Of a DNA stretch of 60,807 bases, positions 16,300 through 23,375 are shown one piece after another. The stretch comes from an uncultured Aquimarina sp. GTDB taxonomy: Bacteria > Bacteroidota > Bacteroidia > Flavobacteriales > Flavobacteriaceae. The stretch is taken from the NCBI GenBank assembly GCA_947498785.1, contig CANMLS010000037.1:1-60807 (forward strand), in the 5' to 3' direction. A program made the position numbers and the translations under genes. The first letter of the stretch is position 1; every line of letters starts with the position of its first letter. The notes under the pieces were generated by a model. It searched no databases, was not told where the DNA came from, and worked only from the letters and a program-made list of their open reading frames with translations.

Positions 16300-17106
16300 A
16301 TGAAATCATTTATTCTACTAATAGTATCATTTTTTTTATTCATTACTTGTAAAAATTCATCATTATCAAAAAACGCTGACGTATCTAAAGAAATACAAAC
16401 AAAAAGTACAGAAACTAATGACAAAATAGGATTCGATACGGCTTTAGAGAATAAAAAAAGCCTACTGAAATATGATACTAATTTTATAATTCCAAAAAAA
16501 ATACCTACACCGAAAAAACTTGAAAAGTTACTATCGTTAAAAATTTTAAAGACAGAAATAATTGATTTTAATGGTGATGGGAAATTAGATTTTTTATGTA
16601 AAGTAGAGAAAGATATTTCTAATGGAAAAATGATAGAAGAATATTGGATTACTTCTGACGAAAAAATATTAAGGAAAAAAGAACTTAGTTTAGAATATGA
16701 TTACAAGTGGTTTATTAATTTAGATGATGACAAAGAACTAGAGTTGATAAAAGCTCAAGGAGAATCGGAAGGTATAAGTTATGGAGTTTATAATTTAGAT
16801 TTTTCTTTACAAAATGATTCTGTTTTGTTTTATTTCAATCCTATTATAGAGAAAGAAAATAAATATTATTGGGGTTATCCCTGGGAGATTAAAGACATTT
16901 TATGTGAAGTAAAGGATCAAAAAAAAGTTAAAATATCACTAAATCACAATATAGAGCGAGATGGCGTCATTCTAAGATTAGGAAAACAAAAAAAACTTCC
17001 TGTTCTCGTATTTACTGGGGAAACTCAAAAAGAATTTGAAATAAAAAATATAACAAGTTTTCAATTTATAGAAATTGAAAAACTCATGAAAAACCTATTT
17101 AACTAA
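16300..17106 (+). CDS. Lipoprotein, candidate immunity for cassette 3
   Basis: A 268-residue lipoprotein (FITC lipobox, Cys17), starting 4 bp after the M23 cassette stop. The mature domain includes D-F-N-G-D-G-K-L-D-F and N-L-D-D-D-K-E-L-E, calcium-loop-like segments of the FG-GAP/VCBS kind that also occur in other secreted Bacteroidota proteins. No family is certain. Position and topology suggest it protects against the M23 peptidase encoded just upstream. Confidence 0.72.
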   Translation: MKSFILLIVSFFLFITCKNSSLSKNADVSKEIQTKSTETNDKIGFDTALENKKSLLKYDTNFIIPKKIPTPKKLEKLLSLKILKTEIIDFNGDGKLDFLCKVEKDISNGKMIEEYWITSDEKILRKKELSLEYDYKWFINLDDDKELELIKAQGESEGISYGVYNLDFSLQNDSVLFYFNPIIEKENKYYWGYPWEIKDILCEVKDQKKVKISLNHNIERDGVILRLGKQKKLPVLVFTGETQKEFEIKNITSFQFIEIEKLMKNLFN

Positions 17107-17112
17107 TATAAC

Positions 17113-18111
17113 ATCATTCAAAAAACACAACTCGTAGCGGCCTGTGCTAATCTAGAAGGCAAAAAAGTGTTCTTCAAAATTTATGAAAAAGAACATTTGT
17201 TGGAAGAAAAAGATACAGCACTCCCTGTATTAGATAAAGATGGTAAAGCAGTAAAAGAAATCAAAGCCGAGGTAAAAGATGGATATGCGGTTGCAGAGAT
17301 ACAATTAAAGCATAAAAAGAAACAAGAAGATAATAAAGACTGGTTAGACAAGCTAAAAAATGGTTTTTATGATATACAAGGTAAAACTGCCAATTTATTT
17401 ATTACTGTGACTTGCAAGGGTGAGGTAACGCATAAAGAAACGTTTTTAAAAAGTAGTAGTTTTAAAATGATCGGTAACAACTGGCATGAACCTGTAGATG
17501 ACCCACAGATTGCAATTTACAATCAACATGGTGTTAAAAAAATGAAAAGTAATACTTTTGGAATGGGTAGAGATAGGTTTCATTCTGGATTGGATATATT
17601 TTCTTTAGAAAGTTCAAAGGTTTATGCTTGTCTAGATGCTGAAGTTTTTGAAATTCAGAAATGGACAAGTAAGACAAAGAGTGGCTATGGGCATAATGTG
17701 ACATTAAAAGTTAAAAACCCTCAAGAAGTTAGAAATCGAAAGAGAGAATATACCAAAGCATTTACAGATGATTTAGATCAAAAGGCTAGTTTTGATGAGA
17801 ATTCAGATGTTTTTTTACTTCGATATGCCCATTTGGAAGATATTTTAGTTAAAAAAGGGCAAAAAGTAAAAGCTGGTGATCCTATTGGTAAATCTGGAGT
17901 TTCAGGTATTGCTTTAGGAACTCATGACCCCCATGTCCATTTTAATATATATAGTACCGCAAAATTAGAAAAACATTTAGTTAATCCAGCTTATTATGTT
18001 TACTGGAAAGAGATAGGAGATCTAACTGCTACCGATAAAAAAGTTCAAGAAGACCGAAAAGATGAAGGATATAAACCTAATCCAGTGCCAACACTTTCTA
18101 AAATAGAGTAA
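17113..18111 (+). CDS. Orphan C-terminal cassette 4: shared module plus M23 endopeptidase (close to full-length effector)
   Basis: It starts, without an ATG, with I-I-Q-K-T-Q-L-V-A-A-C; the GTG at 17167 is the module's Val codon. The module is almost identical in DNA to cassette 3, but the remainder follows the full-length effector at 8422: N-N-W-H-E-P-V-D-D-P-Q-I-A, F-H-S-G-L-D (His codon 17581) as HxxxD, Y-A-H-L-E-D, and D-P-H-V-H-F as HxH. The two M23 domains are therefore recent relatives. The cassette is thus a mosaic, with a cassette-3-type front and a cassette-0-type back. It ends 2 bp before the next lipoprotein gene. Confidence 0.8.
   Translation: MIQKTQLVAACANLEGKKVFFKIYEKEHLLEEKDTALPVLDKDGKAVKEIKAEVKDGYAVAEIQLKHKKKQEDNKDWLDKLKNGFYDIQGKTANLFITVTCKGEVTHKETFLKSSSFKMIGNNWHEPVDDPQIAIYNQHGVKKMKSNTFGMGRDRFHSGLDIFSLESSKVYACLDAEVFEIQKWTSKTKSGYGHNVTLKVKNPQEVRNRKREYTKAFTDDLDQKASFDENSDVFLLRYAHLEDILVKKGQKVKAGDPIGKSGVSGIALGTHDPHVHFNIYSTAKLEKHLVNPAYYVYWKEIGDLTATDKKVQEDRKDEGYKPNPVPTLSKIE
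17127..17318 (+). repeat. Shared cassette module, copy 4
   Basis: 192 bp matching 15443-15634 with one substitution, at a constant offset of 1684 bp. Beyond its 3' edge the sequence switches to K-K-Q-E-D-N-K-D-W-L-D, as in the full-length effector. That puts a recombination edge right at the end of the repeat. Confidence 0.93.
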
Positions 18112-18113
18112 CA

Positions 18114-18737
18114 ATGAAACTTTTATTTATTTATGTATTTATTTATTTATTTTCTGGATGTGATCAATTAAAAACCGTTAAGAAATATAATGAAGAAGAT
18201 ATAAAAAATCATGAAACTACAATTTTAAAGGATTCTTTAAAATTAAGCCAAAAGAATATAGACTCCAATACTATAGATTCTATAAAAATTGGGGCTAAGT
18301 TTTATGAATATGATGCATTCAAAAATTATAAATTCATAGAAGCAGAACCTTATGAGTTTATAGAGCTGAATGATAATGATAATTCAAGTCAAATAATGAT
18401 ATATCGAAAGTCAAATAATTATTATGCCATTTTAGTGTCAGCAGAAGATAATATAGAGAAATTAGATTCTGGTTGGAAGAAATCAAAGAAAACAATTGTT
18501 GATGTTGTTTCTTTTGATGTTAATTTTGAGTTATGTTGGTATATATACGATGGAAATTACCCTCCTTTAGGTAGATTTGGAATTGGTACAGAAATAAATA
18601 AAACATTTGAAATAGATGAATATACTAATTGTAAAATTTACAAAAAGTATAAAGTTTTTGATGTAGATTATAAAAAAGGTAAAATCGAAGAAGTAAATAA
18701 GGAAGCTTCTACTTTTTGTTGTTCTGATGGATATTAG
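18114..18737 (+). CDS. Lipoprotein, candidate immunity for cassette 4
   Basis: A 207-residue lipoprotein (LFSGC lipobox, Cys16) starting 2 bp after the M23 cassette. It is paralogous to the lipoprotein at 12686 (shared NIDSNTIDS-like segment, A-E-P-Y-E-F-I, F-E-L-C-W-Y-I, and a C-S-D-G end). The signal peptide is again encoded by TTTA-rich sequence, but the run is interrupted. It is the last gene of the effector island; beyond it lies IS66-type debris. Confidence 0.75.
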   Translation: MKLLFIYVFIYLFSGCDQLKTVKKYNEEDIKNHETTILKDSLKLSQKNIDSNTIDSIKIGAKFYEYDAFKNYKFIEAEPYEFIELNDNDNSSQIMIYRKSNNYYAILVSAEDNIEKLDSGWKKSKKTIVDVVSFDVNFELCWYIYDGNYPPLGRFGIGTEINKTFEIDEYTNCKIYKKYKVFDVDYKKGKIEEVNKEASTFCCSDGY

Positions 18738-18778
18738 TTAGTTGATTAAATGTGCAACCGCAAATATACTTAATGGTT

Positions 18779-18880
18779 CTACCTTGACTGTTCCTCCAAA
18801 TGCTTTTGCCTTACAGAAGTACACATATCGGTTGGCTTACTGTACAAATTAAATCTGTGGGTAGTGGCAAGTCCAAACAT
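18779..18880 (-). pseudogene. tnpB: IS66 tnpB, N-terminal fragment
   Basis: 33 codons from an ATG overlapping the tnpA stop. The start M-F-G-L-x-x-x-H-R-F-x-L-Y-x-x-P-T-D-M matches the well-known IS66 TnpB opening, where M-R-K-S normally follows. Here the sequence becomes unrelated after Asp-Met and ends at TAG. Confidence 0.68.
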
Positions 18881-19187
18881 TAGAGAAGATTAATCAGATT
18901 TTTCTTACATATATCAGAAGAGCATTGTAAAAATACGCCATTGGAATAGTGGACCTCTATGCGAACTGTTTTTGAAATAGATTCTAGAGTAGAAATTTCT
19001 ACAGGAATGAAGGATAGCTCTTTCTTGGATACCTTTTTCTGGGTATCTGGAAATTCAACTTTATACTTCCTGTGCCAATATTTCATGATTCCGTAAGTTA
19101 TCTTAGCTTTTCGCTATAGCCTTTCAAACTTAGTGTACTCTTCTTCCAATTCCTTATAATCTTATTTAGTGTCCTCTTTTTCCACAT
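18880..19187 (-). pseudogene. tnpA: IS66 tnpA-like accessory gene, frameshifted
   Basis: About 100 residues across two frames. The first is a helical front part with N-W-K-K-S-T-L-S-L-K-G-Y; after a single-base shift near AGCTAAGATAA come the TYG-x-x-x-Y-W-H-R-K-Y-K segment and the hydrophobic end. Family membership rests on the FxPVxI...xYPNGVxL-type tail and on the downstream tnpB start. Confidence 0.65.
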
Positions 19188-19325
19188 AGCAAAACTAAAA
19201 CGTAAATACAAGCTAAACAAGATGTGGTTTGCTGAACGGTTACAATAATGGTCACATCTTTCTTAATACAGCAAAAAAGGGTTGCTACTATTATTTTTTT
19301 TACCTTGTTCTATCTCTAATTGTTA

Positions 19326-20420
19326 TTACTCAAGTTTATATTTTCCTATGTGATCTGTTAAATCTCCACCAAGATATAGATATCCATTATGTTCTTCAAT
19401 AGAGCTGGATTCTGATACTTTTTTTCCTGTTGTATCATAATAGGTTTTTAATATTTTTCCATCTTCACTAATGTGCATTATCATTCCAAAAGGTTCTTGT
19501 TTTGGTTGAAGCCATAAAGGAATACCGTATAGTAATTTTTTCAATCCTTTTTTGGGTTGTATATTATCTAGTAAATCATTTCTGCGAGTAGTGAAACCTA
19601 GCCAAAAACTACCATCATTTCTTCTTGATATTCCATTTGGTAAACCAGGGAGGTTTTCTAAAAAGACTTCTGTTTTGCCTGTTTTAACACCTCTTAGCCA
19701 ATGTCTGACAACTCTATATTTGGTCAAATCCACCATTAACACAAAATCATCATTTTTGGAAACAGCTACACCATTTCCAAAAAAAGAACTATCAATTAAT
19801 GTTTGTACTTTTTCTGTTTTTGGATTATAGCTGTAAAGCCCACCATCAGGTTTGACTTCCATTAAAATTTTGCGTGCATTTTTGCGACTAAATGGTATTT
19901 TGGAGGAGGTATTAGAAAAATATATTACCCCATCACTTGCTATATCGACATCGTTTGGTAGTAAGAATTTATTACCATTTTCATCTTCACTCGCCAAAAT
20001 CTTTATAACCCCATTTTTGTCTACTTTGATTAATCCTCTTTTTTGGTCACATGCTATTAAATCTCCATTCTTATCAAAATGTAACCCTGTTACCCAAGAT
20101 CCAGTATTACAAAAAGTAGTAATAATTCCGTTGGGATCTATTTTCAAAATTTTTCCGTCAGAGAAATCTGTTCGCGAGGTATGAACTCCACAATATAAAT
20201 TCCTTTCTTTATCTACTGCGATATCTTCTGGTCCATACCATCCTTTTAAATCGATCCATTCGGTTGATTTTAACAACTCATTTTCTGCTAAAACTCCTGT
20301 CAGTTTTGGTTTTTCTTTGGGTTTCCATGCTAACGGTTTTAGTGCGCAACTCTGAAACGATATGGCTGCTAGAATAAAAAATACGCCTATTAATAATGAT
20401 ACTTTAATTATATTCTTCAT
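19326..20420 (-). CDS. SMP-30/strictosidine-synthase-like beta-propeller lipoprotein
   Basis: A 364-residue protein with a signal segment and a cysteine at about residue 26 (SFQSC), probably a lipoprotein. The mature region is a six-bladed beta-propeller of the strictosidine synthase/SMP-30 (gluconolactonase-like) type: G-P-E-D-I-A-V-D near residue 63, L-P-N-D-V-D-I-A-x-D-G-V-I-Y-F-S-N-T around 155-175, a G-N-G-V-A-V-S strand, and L-P-G-L-P-N-G-I-S near 250. Members are usually lactonases or related hydrolases of small molecules; the substrate cannot be read from sequence. It lies 72 bp downstream of a Crp-like regulator on the same strand and may share its transcript. Confidence 0.8.
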   Translation of the reverse strand: MKNIIKVSLLIGVFFILAAISFQSCALKPLAWKPKEKPKLTGVLAENELLKSTEWIDLKGWYGPEDIAVDKERNLYCGVHTSRTDFSDGKILKIDPNGIITTFCNTGSWVTGLHFDKNGDLIACDQKRGLIKVDKNGVIKILASEDENGNKFLLPNDVDIASDGVIYFSNTSSKIPFSRKNARKILMEVKPDGGLYSYNPKTEKVQTLIDSSFFGNGVAVSKNDDFVLMVDLTKYRVVRHWLRGVKTGKTEVFLENLPGLPNGISRRNDGSFWLGFTTRRNDLLDNIQPKKGLKKLLYGIPLWLQPKQEPFGMIMHISEDGKILKTYYDTTGKKVSESSSIEEHNGYLYLGGDLTDHIGKYKLE

Positions 20421-20491
20421 GATTTTATCAGTTTGTTACAAATTCAAACCGTAAAATTATTTTAGAAAGATATAGTGTGCATTGATATTTG

Positions 20492-21067
20492 TTAAGAAAT
20501 GAAGACTTGTTTTCTGATACGGCTTAATGATTCTGGAGTAATTCCTAAAAAACTAGCTATCATGTGTTGTGGTGTCCTTTGAATAATTTTTGGATCATAA
20601 TTTTCAATAAAATCAAGATATTTATCTTTTGCTGTTTTGGTTTGCATTGTTAATGTCCTATCCAGAACGCATAAATAGTTTTTTTCAGCCAAAATTCGTC
20701 CTAGTTTCTCAAACCTTAAGGATTCTTTGTACAATTCGAGCAAGGATTGATACGATAGTTCATATACGGTACTATCTTCAATAGTTTCTAAAACTTCAAG
20801 AGAAGGTGTTTGACTAATAAAACTAGAATACGTAGAAATAAATTGATTATCACTGGCAAAATAAGTACTGATTTCTTTTCCTTCTAATAAATGATAAGTT
20901 CTTAGCAATCCTGATTCTATAAAATATAATTTATGAGCAATACTCCCTTCTCTAATTATTGTTGTCTTAGCTTTGTATTCTTTCTTCTTTAGTTTAGCAC
21001 TAAGACTTTGTATTTCACTTTTTACTAAACCAACTGATTCTTTTAGTATTTTATAGAGTTCGGTCAT
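20492..21067 (-). CDS. Crp/Fnr-family transcriptional regulator
   Basis: A 191-residue protein. Residues ~20-110 form a cyclic-nucleotide-binding-type beta-barrel (I-I-R-E-G-S-I-A-H-K-L-Y-F-I-E-S-G-L-L-R). The C-terminal helix-turn-helix includes Q-H-M-I-A-S-F-L-G-I-T-P-E-S-L-S-R-I-R (about 168-186). The lack of an R-x-S phosphate-binding pair suggests it may not bind cAMP, as is common for these Bacteroidota Crp-like proteins. It probably regulates itself and the downstream propeller lipoprotein. Confidence 0.85.
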   Translation of the reverse strand: MTELYKILKESVGLVKSEIQSLSAKLKKKEYKAKTTIIREGSIAHKLYFIESGLLRTYHLLEGKEISTYFASDNQFISTYSSFISQTPSLEVLETIEDSTVYELSYQSLLELYKESLRFEKLGRILAEKNYLCVLDRTLTMQTKTAKDKYLDFIENYDPKIIQRTPQHMIASFLGITPESLSRIRKQVFIS

Positions 21068-21170
21068 TTTTTAATTGTGGCATATAATAATATAGTAATT
21101 ACAATTGATATTATTTTTTTAATATAAGGTAACAATATCTAACAAAAAAACTAAACAATATGGTCTTATG

Positions 21171-21350
21171 ATTTTAACTCGTTTTATGTATTAGAACTTC
21201 GTGATGAAGCTTTGAAATACCATAAATACTGATATTTTCTTAATTTCTGCATAGTACCGTTATGGTAAAATTAAAAAATATAGTGAAGCGCCAGTATTTG
21301 CAGTAGTTCAAAGATGTAATAGATTTTTTAATACATAATGCGGGTTTAAT
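21171..21350 (-). repeat. MITE-like element, family 1 (full copy, inverted orientation)
   Basis: A 180-bp non-coding element whose reverse complement matches 48124-48302 almost throughout. The ends are imperfect inverted repeats, ATTTTAACTCGTTTTATG on the left and the complement of CATAATGCGGGTTTAAT on the right. Internal hairpin sequences (GAACTTCGTGATGAAGC) are present. It encodes nothing. It lies in a 744-bp space between a Crp-like gene and the 297-aa gene. Confidence 0.85.
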
Positions 21351-21811
21351 ACCTTTTTTGACCGTAATTAGCTTTCTCTCTGTTTGTATTTCAAAATAAA
21401 ACTAAACCTTAGCTAGAGCTATCCTTGACTTTTATTTTTTGCCTGATCAAAAAATAACTGTTCTTCATGAGAAAGAGGTATCGTCAATATAATTATAAGA
21501 ATTTCATCAAAAATATAGTAGAATTGAATAACCAATATCTAAAATCCTCTATTTGACTATTCGGTATAAGGTTTTTTTACTTAAAACAGGTCACAACTAT
21601 TAATTATAGATAGAAATAGTTGTAATGATTAAGTGTATTAACTAATAATAAAAACCATTTGTACCCGATAAATTGAATTTATGATGAAATAGAGTGAAAT
21701 ATTTTTAAATGCTTGATTTTCATATATTTAAGAGTGATCAATGATTTGATATTATTAGGTAGCTACTATTTAAATTTTTTGATACACCAAACAATTTAAT
21801 TCTTAAAACCA
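21351..21811. other. Intergenic region without a recognisable gene
   Basis: An AT-rich stretch with stops in all frames. The only structure seen is an AT-rich inverted repeat at about 21439-21464 (TTATTTTTTG / CAAAAAATAA with a 6-nt loop) that could act as a terminator or be a repeat fragment. No tRNA, conserved leader or coding remnant was recognised. Confidence 0.5.
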
Positions 21812-22705
21812 ATGATTATGAAAAATAACAATTATTTATTTCAAGATTGGCTTGACCAAAATGATCATGTTGATTCTTTAAAAGAAAAGGAGCATGTTTT
21901 AAAGCTTTTTGCTATACCTCAATCAGATACAGATAGTAGCGTATCTGGTCAAAATAGTATTGGAGCTGGTGATCAAGCACAAGCTCAATCAGAAGCTGGG
22001 GTTGATTTGGATAAAGCTATAAAGGATGGCAAAAAAGATACTGTTATAGAGATTTTAACTAACTCTACAGGAAATGCGGTTTCTAGTATTCTAGGTCTGG
22101 CTCAATCTAGATCAAATTGGAATCCTCTTAATCCTGACTCAGCTAAAAATCAAGAAGGTTTTCAGGTATTTGTAAGTGAATTGTTGAAAGTTCCTATTTT
22201 CAATATTACCCAGAGTTCAACAACAGATGTTAAATATAAAGAGGAAAATTATAATTCTCTTATTGATAAGGTAGTTGATTTGTATGATGGTATAGTCGAA
22301 AAAGACAAAACACAAATAAAAAATAGTATTGTAAATTTAGCTAAAGCTTGTAGTAGTCGAGTTAATACACAAAATACTAAAACCTTATTTGTTCAAAACA
22401 CTCTTAATGCTCAAAAAGGTGAAAATATAGTTGTAGGTTTACAACAAACCTTTATGATGATGGAACGATCTCATGCTACAGGTAAAGGAGCTCCAAAAGA
22501 TAGTTACAAAACTGAAATATCTGTAAAAACTTTGGAGCTTACATTTCAAAGTAATTTATGGAACAAACAATTGGCAACTGGTTTAGCGGGTAAATTTGTT
22601 AAGAGTTGGGATGATTGGCTTAATGGAGGGACTACACCACCAGCAGCAACAGAAAAGTCTATAGATTTTTGTTTTGGAGATAAAAAACTAGAATCAAATT
22701 TCTAA
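21812..22705 (+). CDS. Unrecognised 297-aa soluble protein
   Basis: No signal peptide or membrane helix. Residues 35-60 are rich in Ser, Gly and Gln (a low-complexity linker such as SGQNSIGAGDQAQAQSEAG). The rest is predicted mostly helical, with a conserved-looking V-V-D-L-Y-D-G-I-V-E-K-D, F-V-Q-N-T-L-N-A, and V-G-L-Q-Q-T-F-M-M-M-E-R-S-H-A-T-G-K. A second ATG two codons in (21818) may be the true start. It stands alone with long non-coding DNA upstream and a terminator downstream. I cannot name a family. Given its distance from the island and the lack of a signal, it may be a cytosolic or contractile-system-exported protein, but this is speculation. Confidence 0.7.
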   Translation: MIMKNNNYLFQDWLDQNDHVDSLKEKEHVLKLFAIPQSDTDSSVSGQNSIGAGDQAQAQSEAGVDLDKAIKDGKKDTVIEILTNSTGNAVSSILGLAQSRSNWNPLNPDSAKNQEGFQVFVSELLKVPIFNITQSSTTDVKYKEENYNSLIDKVVDLYDGIVEKDKTQIKNSIVNLAKACSSRVNTQNTKTLFVQNTLNAQKGENIVVGLQQTFMMMERSHATGKGAPKDSYKTEISVKTLELTFQSNLWNKQLATGLAGKFVKSWDDWLNGGTTPPAATEKSIDFCFGDKKLESNF

Positions 22706-22834
22706 GAACTGTTATAACAATTTGAATTAGACTTATTATTTACTAGCGATGGATAACTTCGTTCAGGGTTAGTTTAACAAGATATTTTTAAGATTTTTAG
22801 CTATTTTATTAAAGAAACAAATTGTTTAAAAACA

Positions 22835-22866
22835 AGAAAACCTACTGATCATCAGTAGGTTTTTTC
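22835..22866 (+). terminator. Intrinsic terminator after the 297-aa gene
   Basis: A perfect palindrome AACCTACTGATCATCAGTAG continuing to GTT, flanked by A and T runs on both sides. It can end transcription from both directions and also separates the convergent tRNA cluster. Confidence 0.8.
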
Positions 22867-22869
22867 TTG

Positions 22870-22943
22870 TGAGCCCGATAGGATTCGAACCTATGACCGC
22901 CTCCTTAGAAGGGAGGTGCTCTATCCAGCTGAGCTACGAGCCC
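22870..22943 (-). tRNA. tRNA-Arg (TCT)
   Basis: The reverse complement gives a full cloverleaf: acceptor GGGCTCG with CGGGCTC (two G-U pairs), D-arm AGCTCAGCTGGATAGAGC, anticodon stem CCTCC/GGAGG with loop CTTCTAA, T-arm GGTTCGAATCC, discriminator A. CCA is not encoded. Confidence 0.95.
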
Positions 22944-22958
22944 GTAACTCTAAAAAAG

Positions 22959-23033
22959 TCGGGGTGGCAGGATTCGAACCTGCGACCTCCGCGTCCCAAA
23001 CGCGGCGCGATAACCGGGCTACGCTACACCCCG
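22959..23033 (-). tRNA. tRNA-Pro (TGG)
   Basis: The reverse complement has acceptor CGGGGTG pairing with CACCCCG, anticodon stem CCGCG/CGCGG with a loop containing TGG, and a T-arm with GGTTCGAATCC. The discriminator is A; no encoded CCA. It lies 15 bp from the Arg tRNA in the same orientation. Confidence 0.95.
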
Positions 23034-23046
23034 AAAATAAAAAATG

Positions 23047-23130
23047 CGGAGAGACCGGGACTCGAACCCGGGCGACACTTGCGCGTCGACAGATTAGCAA
23101 TCTGCTCCATTACCACTCTGGCACCTCTCC
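23047..23130 (-). tRNA. tRNA-Ser (GCT)
   Basis: A class II tRNA of about 84 nt with a long variable arm (GTCGACGCGCAAGTGTCGC region), anticodon loop TTGCTAA and acceptor GGAGAGG/TCTCTCC. The discriminator G is typical of Ser. It is the first gene of the Ser-Pro-Arg minus-strand cluster. Confidence 0.95.
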
Positions 23131-23334
23131 TAAATCTTTTATGAACGTCGCATTATTGTTTCAAATGCGGATGCAAATGTAGCTTTTATGAATCTACAAT
23201 GCAACATTTTTTTACCATATTTTTCTATTTGATAATTGCTTGTTTTTAAAAAGTTGAAAATCAGTTTTTTCAAAAGAAATAAATTGATGTAAATTTTGAT
23301 TTATGAGTTGAAGAAATCTTAAATACTTCTTTTA

Positions 23335-23342
23335 TATATTTG
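23335..23342 (+). promoter_or_regulatory. Bacteroidota -7 promoter box (TATATTTG)
   Basis: It matches TAnnTTTG exactly. It lies ~35-60 bp before the candidate ATGs of the next gene, which argues against reading that gene from the TTG at 23340. A TTG at 23308-23310 could be the -33 element, but at 24 nt the spacing is longer than the usual 19-21. Confidence 0.55.
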
Positions 23343-23375
23343 TACACTATTGACCTATTATATTATGTTATGAAG

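Larger units (their letters stand above)
18779..19187 (-). mobile_element. IS66-family insertion sequence remnant (tnpA and tnpB fragments)
   Basis: Two consecutive minus-strand fragments in the IS66 order tnpA-tnpB. The tnpA part (18880-19187) starts MWKKRTLNKIIRNWKK, suffers a +1 frameshift near 19100, continues as KITYGIMKYWHRKYK and ends with FIPVEIS...VRIEVHYSNGV, the typical IS66 TnpA tail. Its TAA overlaps the ATG of tnpB (TAATG). The tnpB part (18779-18880) reads MFGLATTHRFNLYSKPTDM and then loses similarity and stops. No tnpC and no certain terminal repeats remain. The element is dead and marks the boundary between the toxin cassettes and the next gene. Confidence 0.75.

Noticed and set aside
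11439..17167. GTG starts at 11439, 15483 and 17167 as real gene starts
   Set aside because: All three are the same conserved Val codon inside the shared module, and homology continues upstream of each; no ribosome-binding or promoter signal was seen.
15443..17318. Repeat arrays as a possible CRISPR
   Set aside because: Only long, gene-embedded coding repeats are present; no short regularly spaced repeats and no cas genes.
22870..23130. tRNA cluster as an integration (attachment) site
   Set aside because: No integrase and no repeated tRNA 3' end were seen nearby.
22869..23182. Two plus-strand open frames reading M-S-P-I-G-F-E-P-M-T-A-S and V-A-G-F-E-P-A-T-S-A-S
   Set aside because: They run antisense across three tRNA genes; these are the well-known spurious 'proteins' made from tRNA complements.
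23340..23375. Longer start for the 550-aa secreted protein
   Set aside because: The TTG is part of the TATATTTG promoter box, and the later ATGs give a proper signal peptide.
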